Source: Marinobacter arenosus (GTDB lineage Bacteria > Pseudomonadota > Gammaproteobacteria > Pseudomonadales > Oleiphilaceae). Taken from it: a stretch of 64,000 bases of DNA. The stretch is from the NCBI RefSeq assembly GCF_019264345.1, contig NZ_JAHVAO010000001.1, positions 372,001-436,000 of the forward strand, in the 5' to 3' direction. The position numbers were made by a program, and so were the translations under genes. Below, piece after piece: positions 7,520-15,472 of the stretch. How positions within the stretch are numbered: the first letter of the stretch is position 1; the number at the start of each line of letters is the position of its first letter. The notes beneath the pieces were generated by a model. It did not search any database. It saw nothing but the letters and a program-made list of their open reading frames with translations, and was not told the DNA's origin.

Positions 7520-8836
7520 TCAGAGATCAAATGCGTAGGAATAATCGAGGTACACGCGAATGTCGGTCTGGTCTGGTTTGACACCGTCAACGCTACCAAC
7601 TTCGTCGGAACGGTAGTCATGCCAGATGGCTTTGAATTTCAGTCCCTTTATCGCCTGGAACTTGTAGCCAACAACGACCTCGCGCCAATCTTCGTCAGCG
7701 GTTCCCAGAGACTCGCTTACCGAGTTTTCGGCGCCCCATCCGTGGCCTGCCGCCACGGTGGTTTGCAGACCCGGGACGTGGTCTTTCCAATCGTACTTGA
7801 GGGCTAACTTCGCTGCGGTTTCATTGCTGTTGGTTACATCTGGCCCAACGCGAGAACGGGTAGGGAATGGGTTGCTTCCATGATCACCAGAGAAGTTATC
7901 TTCGATCCAGGGGTCGTCGAATTTCGACACAGCGGCCGTCAACTCTAGGTTGTTAACGGCCCACTGCGCTTCAATATAGGCTCCGAGCCCATTGTTTTCG
8001 CTTTTCGTCACTCCGGCAGCGCTGCCAGGTGCATCCTCATCATCCAAATCGCCGCCTTCAGCACCGGTAACAAAGAGAGAGCCGCTGTCGGAAGAGGTAA
8101 AGAGCCCGGCGGTCAGTTTCAGACTAGAGCTGTCAAAATCTATCCGGTTACTGACTCTCAATCCAAACTTGCTCAGATAATCTTTTGCATCGAGGTATTC
8201 CACTTCGGCGCGGAACGAATCCAGGCTATAGCCAAAGCCAACGACTGAAACATAGTCGATGTCACCTTCGAGAGACTGGTCCGTGGCGAAACCTTCAAAG
8301 CTGTCGTTGGAGCGTGGCGACCATTTGTCATAAACGGCACCGTATAAGGAAAGGTGATCGGTGATACGGAACTGGGTGTTTAAACCCTGAAAGGTGTTTG
8401 GAACCGCGCGACTTCCGGAGCTGTTAAGCAACATCGACTTGTGGATTTGCCGACCAATCCGGATAGCCAGTGTGTCCAACGGCGTAAGCGATACAAACGC
8501 CTGTCCCAGTATGGCAAAGCCCTGATTTTTACCATCCTTGACGGTCAATACGTCTTCGCGGACCAGTCCCCCGGAGTGAAGATCCTCGACAAAGTAGGGT
8601 GAGACCCCAAATCCGATCCAGTCACCATACGCCGGGGTAGTCCAGTCTGCTGTGATTGCAAACGCTGACTGGGTTCGATCTTTTTCCGGATCCTCGAACT
8701 CCCGATCGAAATGAACGAGTCGACTTTTGGTTTTTAATTGGTATGTGTTGTCTGTGTCAGCGGCCATGGCTTGGCCCACAGTCAGAGCTGCAATAAGTCC
8801 CGTGCCTATCCAATTGGTGGTTTTTGTTTTTGACAT
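7520..8836 (-). CDS. OprD-family outer membrane porin (OpdH-like role inferred)
   Basis: 438-aa outer membrane beta-barrel. The signal peptide spans about residues 1-25 (cleavage after AMA), and the mature protein shows the OprD-family pattern of alternating strands, including KSRLVHFDREFEDPEKDRTQSAFA near the N-terminus, a GRQIHKSMLLNSSGSRAVPNTFQG region and a final aromatic strand YLDYSYAFDL. In Pseudomonas, OpdH is the OprD member for tricarboxylates. The position between a tricarboxylate transporter and tcuAB suggests the same substrate class here, but the barrel alone does not fix specificity. The ATG at 8836 is used because AAGGGGAC precedes it. Confidence 0.85.
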   Translation of the reverse strand: MSKTKTTNWIGTGLIAALTVGQAMAADTDNTYQLKTKSRLVHFDREFEDPEKDRTQSAFAITADWTTPAYGDWIGFGVSPYFVEDLHSGGLVREDVLTVKDGKNQGFAILGQAFVSLTPLDTLAIRIGRQIHKSMLLNSSGSRAVPNTFQGLNTQFRITDHLSLYGAVYDKWSPRSNDSFEGFATDQSLEGDIDYVSVVGFGYSLDSFRAEVEYLDAKDYLSKFGLRVSNRIDFDSSSLKLTAGLFTSSDSGSLFVTGAEGGDLDDEDAPGSAAGVTKSENNGLGAYIEAQWAVNNLELTAAVSKFDDPWIEDNFSGDHGSNPFPTRSRVGPDVTNSNETAAKLALKYDWKDHVPGLQTTVAAGHGWGAENSVSESLGTADEDWREVVVGYKFQAIKGLKFKAIWHDYRSDEVGSVDGVKPDQTDIRVYLDYSYAFDL

Positions 8837-8910
8837 CAAGGTCCCCTTTTGAATTGGTGTTTTTGTTGCCGGACGTCAAATCTTCCGGATATCACACCCT
8901 AATGAAGGAA

Positions 8911-8928
8911 CCTGTCATCTACCTGTCA
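8911..8928 (-). promoter_or_regulatory. Tandem heptamer upstream of the porin gene (putative TctD site)
   Basis: CCTGTCA at 8911-8917 and 8922-8928, 11-bp period, 75-92 bp before the porin start. It overlaps the last codons of the upstream GntR gene, so the porin has its own promoter in a short intergenic gap. Regulator identity is inferred. Confidence 0.65.
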
Positions 8929-9597
8929 TCCGATGGCCGTGTCTCTACCAGCAATGGCGCAGTTGTTACGCTGCCCGTTTTCCAGCCGAATGCGAGCCTT
9001 TTGCGCAGATCGTATATGTTCTCTCGCAGCCTTCTCCGCGGCGGCACAATCCCGGTTTTCAATGGCCTGAACGATAGCGGCATGTTCTGACAGCGCGATT
9101 TTAGGTCTGCTGTGCAGCGTGTATGTGGTTGGTCCGAGCAAGGCCAGGGCATCTCTCAAACTGTTCAGGGATTTGAGCAGATAGCGATTATTGGCAGCGA
9201 GGTAGATCGCGTTGTGAAATGCCCGGTTTTTAACCGCCTGCTCAGCTGGATCTTGTTGTGCACTAAGTTCCTGGTCCAGTAATTCACGGAGGTTGTATAT
9301 TTCCGCGTCTGAACACTGTTGAGCAGCCAGACGCGCAGCGGTGCCTTCAAGCACCTCTCGCATCTGGTAAAGCTCCATAATCGCCTGTAAATCCAGTCGG
9401 GCAACGACCATACCCCGGCGCGGGGCGGTGCAGATCAATCCCTCTGATTCGAGGCGCTTCAATGCTTCTCGAACGGGCGTCCGACTTATTCCAAACGAAC
9501 TCGCCAGTTCAGCCTCAAGAATACGCCCACCCGGTTTGAGGCTTCCCTGGGTAATGGCTTGCCGCAGCATTTGATAGGCGTGCTCTGCACGGGACAT
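8926..9597 (-). CDS. GntR-family transcriptional regulator, FadR/FCD subfamily
   Basis: 223-aa DNA-binding regulator. The N-terminal winged helix-turn-helix covers residues 5-70 with the typical ELASSFGISRTPVREALKRLESEGLI. An all-helical FCD effector domain follows, with acid-binding-type residues scattered from 80 to 210. FCD regulators commonly bind carboxylic acids. The ATG at 9597 has AAAGGA at good spacing; an in-frame ATG at 9621 overlaps tcuB and lacks one. It is the third gene of the tcuA-tcuB-gntR run, so it may control the operon that contains it. A TTTGTATACAAA palindrome at the tcuA promoter is a plausible operator. Confidence 0.9.
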   Translation of the reverse strand: MSRAEHAYQMLRQAITQGSLKPGGRILEAELASSFGISRTPVREALKRLESEGLICTAPRRGMVVARLDLQAIMELYQMREVLEGTAARLAAQQCSDAEIYNLRELLDQELSAQQDPAEQAVKNRAFHNAIYLAANNRYLLKSLNSLRDALALLGPTTYTLHSRPKIALSEHAAIVQAIENRDCAAAEKAAREHIRSAQKARIRLENGQRNNCAIAGRDTAIG

Positions 9598-9613
9598 GGA
9601 CGTATTCCTTTCG

Positions 9614-10726
9614 TTAACCATCAGCTTTCATCTGCTCGTCTCTGATCAGGGCGGCCAGCCTGTAGAACCCATGCACCATTTTTGAAAACGGAATGAGTAC
9701 AAAGAAGGCAAGCACGGTACCCAAATGCAGCGCCAGCAGCTCGGGTAACCAGTCACCGTTGGCGAAGGCGTATAGCAACAGCCCGGTGCTGCTTACGCTG
9801 AATAGCAGAAGAATAAAGCCCATTTCTCCGCCCCAGACCCGTTGAGCCGATAAATTCGGGTCTGCTTTCGTTTTCAGGTAAGCCAGACCGAGAGTACCGA
9901 TGCAGAGTAGAATGCCGCCACTTAACCCCAGTAGCTTGGGAACTGAAAACAGGTTGTAGGGAGCAGGTAGGTTCAGCGCGTAATGCAGGATTGTTCCAGC
10001 GCTGGTCGCTGCGAAGCAAAGCAAAAAACCATACATGGTTGCCTGATGATAAAGACGGCGTTTATGTGAAAAACGATCTTCATCTTCAAAATTGCAACCA
10101 TCGCCATGGCCTGCCGCCAGATTTTTCATTGTTGAAACCGCGCCCATGGCAGCGTGGAGGTGCCGTAGGGTGATTCTGGTACCACCAATGCTTCGCCAGT
10201 ATCGCCGAAGTCCGACAGCCACAGAGATCAGCGGCAAAATAAACGCCGGAAGGAACAGTGCCACCATGATGTTATGCGGCACTACGGCGTAGAAACCCAC
10301 GCCATCACCACCCGAAAGCCCTTGTGCAAGCCAAAGCAGAAGTGCGAAAGCCAGTGAGGTAACGGCTGCGATTGCTGCTCCACTGCGGTGAAACAGGCGG
10401 GCCAGCCATTTTGGCGATGCGTTTTCCTGCCAGACCTGTTGGCGTACTTCGGCAAGAGCGGCCGGGACATTCAATGCAAACTCGTGAGGTGCCGTGTACT
10501 GACATGCATAGTGACAAGCACGGCAGTTGTGGCAAAGGTTCGCCAGCTGCTGAAGTTCGCCATCCTCCAGTTCACGTTGCCGATGCAGGGCAGGGAAAAC
10601 TGAGCAATAGCTTTCGCAGTATCGACACGCGTTGCATATTTGAAACTGGCGACGTGCCTCCTCAACGGCCTGGCTTCGTCCAGGTTCCACATGCGTCTGA
10701 AGATTTACCACTTCAATGGGTTGCAT
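9614..10726 (-). CDS. tcuB: Tricarballylate utilisation protein TcuB (CitB-type iron-sulfur/heme membrane protein)
   Basis: 370-aa electron-transfer membrane protein. Two ferredoxin-like clusters occur near the N-terminus: Cys 31/34/37/41 and Cys 65/68/71/75, followed by about six hydrophobic helices with several histidines. In Salmonella, TcuB reoxidises the FAD of TcuA and passes electrons to the quinone pool. The ATG at 10726 is chosen over an upstream in-frame TTG because GAGGAGG precedes it; it overlaps the end of tcuA by 14 bp, so the two are translationally coupled. Confidence 0.9.
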   Translation of the reverse strand: MQPIEVVNLQTHVEPGRSQAVEEARRQFQICNACRYCESYCSVFPALHRQRELEDGELQQLANLCHNCRACHYACQYTAPHEFALNVPAALAEVRQQVWQENASPKWLARLFHRSGAAIAAVTSLAFALLLWLAQGLSGGDGVGFYAVVPHNIMVALFLPAFILPLISVAVGLRRYWRSIGGTRITLRHLHAAMGAVSTMKNLAAGHGDGCNFEDEDRFSHKRRLYHQATMYGFLLCFAATSAGTILHYALNLPAPYNLFSVPKLLGLSGGILLCIGTLGLAYLKTKADPNLSAQRVWGGEMGFILLLFSVSSTGLLLYAFANGDWLPELLALHLGTVLAFFVLIPFSKMVHGFYRLAALIRDEQMKADG

Positions 10727-12107
10727 AACCTGCTGCCTCCTCACCAGCAATACGGCCGAATACGGTCCCGATGGTCATACCAAAACCAGCCAGATAACCT
10801 TCGCCCAGGATTGATCCGGCCATGATCTCGCCCGCAGCCCAAAGATTGTCGAGCGGGCCTTGTGTGCTTTGAACCTTCGCGTTTCCATCAACTTTCAAAC
10901 CGAGGTAAGTGAACGTCACGCCGGTACGCAGGCTGTATCCGTAGTAGGGAGGGCTATCGAGCGGGCGTGCCCAGTTGGTTTTGGCAGGTGTAAGGCCTTC
11001 CGTTGAGAGGCCGTCCAGTTCCGTGGGGTGAAAATCTCCGCCAACACAAGCGCTGTTGAATTCGTCGACGGTCGCGCGCAGAGCAGCAGGATCCAAATCC
11101 ATCTTTGAGGCGAGCTCCTCTATGCTCTCAGCTGTTATCGGAGGAAATACCGAGGGCATGAAAAGGTTGATGGATTTGCTGTCAATGATCACGTGGCCCA
11201 CCTGATTCGGCTGTGCCGCGACCAGCCGCCCCCAAATGGCGTAGCGCTTTGGCCAGACGTCTTCGCCTTCGTCGTAAAAACGCTCTGCGTTTTCATTGAC
11301 AACAATGGAGAAGGGCACGCAGTCAAGACGGGTGACGATTCCACCATCGAATTTGGGCGCGCGACCGTCAATGGCTACCGCGTGGCATTGGGTTGGGTCG
11401 CCAACTTGCTCAGTGCCCTGATCGAGCAGATCACGCAAAACAACGCCACGGTTGTATGGCGTGCCACGTATCAGAAAATTCTGCGCCGCAGGCCCCCAGG
11501 CGCGGGCGAGCCAGTCAAGATCCGCCTGAAATCCGCCGGAGGCCACAACGACGGCTTTGGGAGTGAGGCGCTCACGGTAACGGTTGTAGGTAAATTCGAC
11601 CGAGACGATAACGTTGTCCTGACGCTCGAGATGAGTCACTTCAGCTTCGTAAAGAACATCAACCCCGAGGTCCTCGGCGGCGCGATAGTACGCATTGACC
11701 AGCGATTTACCGCCGCCCATGAAGAACGCATTTGTCCGTGACAGTGACAGGGTGCCGGACAAAGAGGGCTGAAAGTGAACCCCATGCTTCTGCATCCACC
11801 GGTAGCTCGCTTCAGTACCCCTTATTGCCAGGCGGGCCAGCGTCTCATCGGTTTTACCTTTGGTGACCTTGAGCAGGTCCTGAAAGTACTCTTCTTCGTC
11901 ATATCGTCCAGTCAGTACTTCCATGGGCGAGTTGTGCATACAGCGAAAGTTTCGGGTGTGGCGTGAATTGCCACCGCGATAGGTTTTGGGGGCACCCTCC
12001 AGGATCAACACCTGGGCACCATGCTCCGCTGCGGATATTGCAGCGCACAGAGCGGCATTGCCGCCACCGACTACCACCACGTCATAATGTTTGTTCATGA
12101 CCGACAT
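10713..12107 (-). CDS. tcuA: FAD-dependent tricarballylate dehydrogenase TcuA
   Basis: 464-aa flavoprotein of the succinate dehydrogenase/fumarate reductase flavoprotein family. A Rossmann motif VVVGGGNAALCAAISAAEHG is at residues 11-30, then EGAP, and a YRGGNSRHTRNFRC segment typical of TcuA. The C-terminus has the FAD-closing GEIMAGSILGEGYLAGFGMTIG pattern. The family oxidises tricarballylate to cis-aconitate, which enters the TCA cycle. ATG at 12107 is chosen because AGGAG lies 11 bases upstream and upstream codons look non-coding; ATG at 12098 is an alternative. It heads the tcuA-tcuB-gntR unit, and its promoter region carries both a tandem heptamer and a GntR-type palindrome. Confidence 0.92.
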   Translation of the reverse strand: MSVMNKHYDVVVVGGGNAALCAAISAAEHGAQVLILEGAPKTYRGGNSRHTRNFRCMHNSPMEVLTGRYDEEEYFQDLLKVTKGKTDETLARLAIRGTEASYRWMQKHGVHFQPSLSGTLSLSRTNAFFMGGGKSLVNAYYRAAEDLGVDVLYEAEVTHLERQDNVIVSVEFTYNRYRERLTPKAVVVASGGFQADLDWLARAWGPAAQNFLIRGTPYNRGVVLRDLLDQGTEQVGDPTQCHAVAIDGRAPKFDGGIVTRLDCVPFSIVVNENAERFYDEGEDVWPKRYAIWGRLVAAQPNQVGHVIIDSKSINLFMPSVFPPITAESIEELASKMDLDPAALRATVDEFNSACVGGDFHPTELDGLSTEGLTPAKTNWARPLDSPPYYGYSLRTGVTFTYLGLKVDGNAKVQSTQGPLDNLWAAGEIMAGSILGEGYLAGFGMTIGTVFGRIAGEEAAGYATH

Positions 12108-12118
12108 GGTTTGTTGGA

Positions 12119-12150
12119 CTCCTGTTTGTATACAAATGAATACACAGGAG
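12119..12150 (-). promoter_or_regulatory. Nested palindromes at tcuA: GntR-type operator and SD-pairing stem
   Basis: TTTGTATACAAA at 12125-12136 is a perfect 12-bp palindrome of the kind bound by FCD-type GntR proteins. It is flanked by CTCCTGT (12119-12125) and ACAGGAG (12144-12150), which pair with each other; in the tcuA message this stem would include the AGGAG ribosome site. The DNA palindromes are seen directly. Binding by the local GntR protein and any mRNA effect are inferred. Confidence 0.55.
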
Positions 12151-12168
12151 CCAACGCTAAACGGTGAA

Positions 12169-12186
12169 CCTGTCACCAGCCTGTCA
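12169..12186 (-). promoter_or_regulatory. Tandem heptamer in the tcuA/tctD divergent region (putative TctD site)
   Basis: CCTGTCA at 12169-12175 and 12180-12186, 11-bp period, 62-79 bp before the tcuA start and about 145 bp before tctD. Its orientation relative to tcuA matches the other three sites. A TATAAA near 12298 may belong to the tctD promoter. Confidence 0.65.
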
Positions 12187-12328
12187 CGACATGAAAAGCC
12201 CTCTAAGCTCTATAACGGGCCCAGATTTTGTTCCTGAATTGGCTGCACGTCCTGTTAGTATAATCAGTGGGGCAGGAACTAAATTCCTTATCCTTTCATA
12301 TAAAACAAAAAGATAGAGTCGATGCTTA

Positions 12329-13000
12329 ATGCGATTATTGATTGTTGAGGACGATGAGATCCTTGGGGAAGCTCTCCATCGGCACGCCACTAATCAAGGC
12401 CATGGCGTTGATCTGGTCACAACCGGCAAAGCGGCAGATGACATACTGAAGCACACGACCTACGACCTCGTGGTTCTCGACCTTAACCTGCCGGGCCTGA
12501 GTGGTGACCGAGTGCTGGAAAATCTGCGCAACCGGAAGATCCATACACCCGTGCTGATACTTACCGCCCGGGACCAGATTTATGACCGGATACAGCTTCT
12601 TGATCTGGGGGCAGACGACTACCTGACAAAACCGTTCGATTTTGGTGAACTCGAGGCGAGAAGCCGTGCGTTACTCAGGCGTAGCCAGGGCCAGGCCGAC
12701 AATACCATCACGTACGGTAATCTCGTGCTGGATCGCAGCGCGTGTACGGTTACGGTTGATCAGCAGCCCATCGACCTTAAACAGAGGGAATTCCGTTTAC
12801 TCGAGATTTTTCTCAGTCATCTTGGACGCGTTTTGAGCAAAGAGGAGTTACTCGATCATCTTTATTCTTTCGATGATTCTCCCAGTCCTAACGCAATTGA
12901 AACCTATGTGGCGCGGCTCAGAAAAAAACTTCAGGGCAGTACCGTAGAGATTCGAACACTTCGTGGCTTGGGTTATTTGTTGGACAGGGACAATGGCTGA
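12329..13000 (+). CDS. tctD: Response regulator, OmpR family, TctD-like
   Basis: 223-aa regulator. The receiver domain (1-115) has the acidic pocket D8/D9, phospho-acceptor D51 in VVLDLNLPG, T79 and K101. A winged-helix DNA-binding domain (about 125-220) ends in the typical TLRGLGYLLD. The pairing with a TctE-like kinase and a Tct transporter matches the TctD/TctE systems that induce tricarboxylate uptake. It is divergent from tcuA and overlaps tctE by 8 bp. OmpR-type regulators bind tandem direct repeats, and a suitable repeat occurs before four units in this cluster. Confidence 0.9.
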   Translation: MRLLIVEDDEILGEALHRHATNQGHGVDLVTTGKAADDILKHTTYDLVVLDLNLPGLSGDRVLENLRNRKIHTPVLILTARDQIYDRIQLLDLGADDYLTKPFDFGELEARSRALLRRSQGQADNTITYGNLVLDRSACTVTVDQQPIDLKQREFRLLEIFLSHLGRVLSKEELLDHLYSFDDSPSPNAIETYVARLRKKLQGSTVEIRTLRGLGYLLDRDNG

Positions 13001-14414
13001 GCCGCTTAGCTACTCGATCAAACAGCAGCTGGCAACGATTACGATTGTAGTGTTGTTTATCTTCGCAGCGGTGAGCTACTGGGGCGCAAATAAATACGGC
13101 CAGAAAGCGGCTCAGTTGTCTTACGACCGGTTGCTCACCGGTGCGGCATATCAAATGGCGGAGAATATAAGACTGCAGGATGGGCGAGTTGTGGTGGACC
13201 TGCCCCGATCAGCGTTCGATACGCTCGCACTCGCGTCCGAAGATCGTGTCTTCTACTCGGTGGATATTGTTGGCGGTATTCACCTGACTGGTTATGAAGG
13301 TCTGCCGGAGTCGGAGAGTCCTGAGCCGGGTCCCAGCACAAAGAGTTCTGTTGGCCAATTACCCGTGAGTTTCTTCGAGGTCATCTATAGCGATGAGCCT
13401 GTCCGATTCGTGACCGTGGAGCGGGTACTCAAGGATCTCGGGATTACCAAAACCGTGCGGGTGAAAATCGGGCAGACTTTGCTCGCCCGCAATGAGCTCG
13501 CAGAAGGCATCAGCGGGCAAGCCCTGCAAGCGGTTGCGTGGTTCATTGTGGTGGCGTTGATTCTCATTGTATTTGGAATATGGCTGATTCTTCGGCCCTT
13601 GAATAAGTTAAATGTCGCATTAAGCAAGCGCTCGCCCGTCGATCTACACCCCCTTACGTTGAACGTACCGCAGGAAATACGCCCACTTCTGAAGACCATC
13701 AATCATTTCATGTTGCAGCTCGGGTCGACGCTGGACGGACTGAAAAAGTATACCGGAGAAGCCGCCCACCAGATTCGCACACCCTTGGCGGGCCTGAAAT
13801 CCCAGGCTCAGAATGCGTTGACGGAACATGATCCCGGGTTGCGCCAGGAACAGATAAAACGTGTGGTTGAGTGCACGGACATGCTTTCCAATACGGTCAG
13901 TCAACTGTTGAGCAGGGCTCAGTTGGTTCATCGATTACGAAGTGAGCTGTTTGCTGATGTGCCGCTGGACAGCCTGATCGAAGAGGTTTGTCGAGAAATC
14001 GCGGTCTCTGCGCTGCATCGAGGTGTAGAGGTGGCATACCTGGGTAAAGCTAAGGTCGTTGTACTGGGCGATGCGTTCTCCCTTAAACAGATGATCCGGA
14101 ATATCCTTGAGAACGCCATCCAGTACAGCCCTCAAAACAGCGTAGTTGAAGTGGATCTCAAGAGCGGCGCCGGAATCGATGGCGGTCCCTTGCTCAGAGT
14201 CAGCGATTGTGGTCCTGGCATAGCTGAGGAGGAAAAGGAGCATGTTTTCGAACAGTTCTATCGCAGCCCGAATAATCCGAGATCAGGAAGTGGATTGGGA
14301 TTGGCGATAGTGCAAGAGGTTGCAGCTCACCATGATGCCCAGCTCCAACTCAAGGACAACTTTCCCCAGGGGCTCATCGTGGAAATTCATTTCCGTGGGG
14401 GCCTGAATCGATGA
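12993..14414 (+). CDS. tctE: Sensor histidine kinase, TctE-like
   Basis: 473-aa inner-membrane kinase from ATG 12993, which overlaps tctD by 8 bp. Membrane helices at about 13-30 and 179-200 bracket a periplasmic sensor region of about 145 residues. The dimerisation domain has the H box GEAAHQIRTPLAG with His259. The ATPase domain shows the N box NILENAIQYSP, DCGPGIAEEE and SGSGLGLAIVQEV. It should phosphorylate the adjacent TctD in response to tricarboxylates. Its stop overlaps the start of the following binding-protein gene (ATGA), so that protein may be part of the sensor. Confidence 0.92.
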   Translation: MAEPLSYSIKQQLATITIVVLFIFAAVSYWGANKYGQKAAQLSYDRLLTGAAYQMAENIRLQDGRVVVDLPRSAFDTLALASEDRVFYSVDIVGGIHLTGYEGLPESESPEPGPSTKSSVGQLPVSFFEVIYSDEPVRFVTVERVLKDLGITKTVRVKIGQTLLARNELAEGISGQALQAVAWFIVVALILIVFGIWLILRPLNKLNVALSKRSPVDLHPLTLNVPQEIRPLLKTINHFMLQLGSTLDGLKKYTGEAAHQIRTPLAGLKSQAQNALTEHDPGLRQEQIKRVVECTDMLSNTVSQLLSRAQLVHRLRSELFADVPLDSLIEEVCREIAVSALHRGVEVAYLGKAKVVVLGDAFSLKQMIRNILENAIQYSPQNSVVEVDLKSGAGIDGGPLLRVSDCGPGIAEEEKEHVFEQFYRSPNNPRSGSGLGLAIVQEVAAHHDAQLQLKDNFPQGLIVEIHFRGGLNR

Positions 14415-15472
14415 ACTATGCCAGACAGCTCGTGCTGCTGTTAGCCCTTTGGGCCAGCCCTGTGGTTTCCGAAGACGTTTATGACTTACCCGCCATTGGC
14501 GATGAAACGTCCCTGTTGCAGATATATGCCGCGGCTGACTTTTTGGTCTTTTGGCCAGTGTTGGCGGAATTCCAGAAGCGCCACCCCGATATTGCAATCC
14601 GCTACTCAGAGTTTAATACCCGCGTGCTTTATGAAAGCTATCTGGAAAGATTGCCTCGAAGCCCGGACCTCATGTTGAGCTCCGCAATGGATCTTCAGTT
14701 CAAGCTGGTCAATGACGGACATGCGAGGCGTCACAGGTCGGATCAGACCCAGACCTTACCAGTGTGGGCTAATTGGCGTGACGAGGTTTTTGGGTTTACG
14801 TATGAACCTGCGGTAATCGCTATCAACAATAAATTCCTCTCTGAAGATCAGCAGCCAGCAACTCGTTCGGCATTACTCGATCTTATTCGGCAAGAGAGTG
14901 ATCAACTGATGGGCAGGATAGGAACCTTTGATATAGAGAACGTTGGCATAGGATATTTAACCTGGGCGCATGATCGGCAGCAATCGGGCAGTTACGGCCG
15001 ATTGCTTGAAGCCTTTGGCACGCACCGCGCCCGCCGTTTCCCGAGCAGTTCGTCCATGCTGAGAAACGTAAACTCCGGGGAAATTTTAATTGCCTACAAT
15101 GTGCTTGGATCTTATGCAAAATCCTGGTCTGAACAGTACTCCAATGTTTCTGTGGTGATGCCTAACGACTATACAACCCTGGTTATGCGCTCTGCCTTTA
15201 TACCGAAAAGAGCCCAGAACCCGAAAAGTGCCGGTCTTTTTCTGGATTTCCTGCTCTCTGAGGATGGCCAGCACGTGCTGGCTGATAAAGCCGACCTGTT
15301 TCCAATTCGTGAAGCGGTGGCGGGCGAATTGCTTTCTCATTCATTGAGTCAGCAGCCGGATACCCATTTCCAGCCAATTCCCTTAAGCCTGTCACTATTG
15401 ATGTATGCCGACCAGGCGAAGCGCAGCTTAATACTTGAAGAATGGGAAGCTGCAATGAAAACGTTCGACTAG
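14411..15472 (+). CDS. Orphan periplasmic solute-binding protein, coupled to TctE
   Basis: 353-aa binding protein of the extracellular iron/polyamine-type fold (SBP_bac_6/11-like). A signal peptide covers residues 1-20 (hydrophobic LVLLLALWASPVVS). The mature part has LQIYAAADFLVFWPVLAEFQ, a first-strand pattern of this group, and a hinge-region NPKSAGLFLDFLLSEDGQ motif typical of it. No ABC permease or ATPase gene is nearby. It overlaps tctE by 4 bp, which argues for a sensory role, presenting ligand to the kinase, rather than transport. It is not a TctC homologue. Ligand unknown. Confidence 0.8.
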   Translation: MNYARQLVLLLALWASPVVSEDVYDLPAIGDETSLLQIYAAADFLVFWPVLAEFQKRHPDIAIRYSEFNTRVLYESYLERLPRSPDLMLSSAMDLQFKLVNDGHARRHRSDQTQTLPVWANWRDEVFGFTYEPAVIAINNKFLSEDQQPATRSALLDLIRQESDQLMGRIGTFDIENVGIGYLTWAHDRQQSGSYGRLLEAFGTHRARRFPSSSSMLRNVNSGEILIAYNVLGSYAKSWSEQYSNVSVVMPNDYTTLVMRSAFIPKRAQNPKSAGLFLDFLLSEDGQHVLADKADLFPIREAVAGELLSHSLSQQPDTHFQPIPLSLSLLMYADQAKRSLILEEWEAAMKTFD

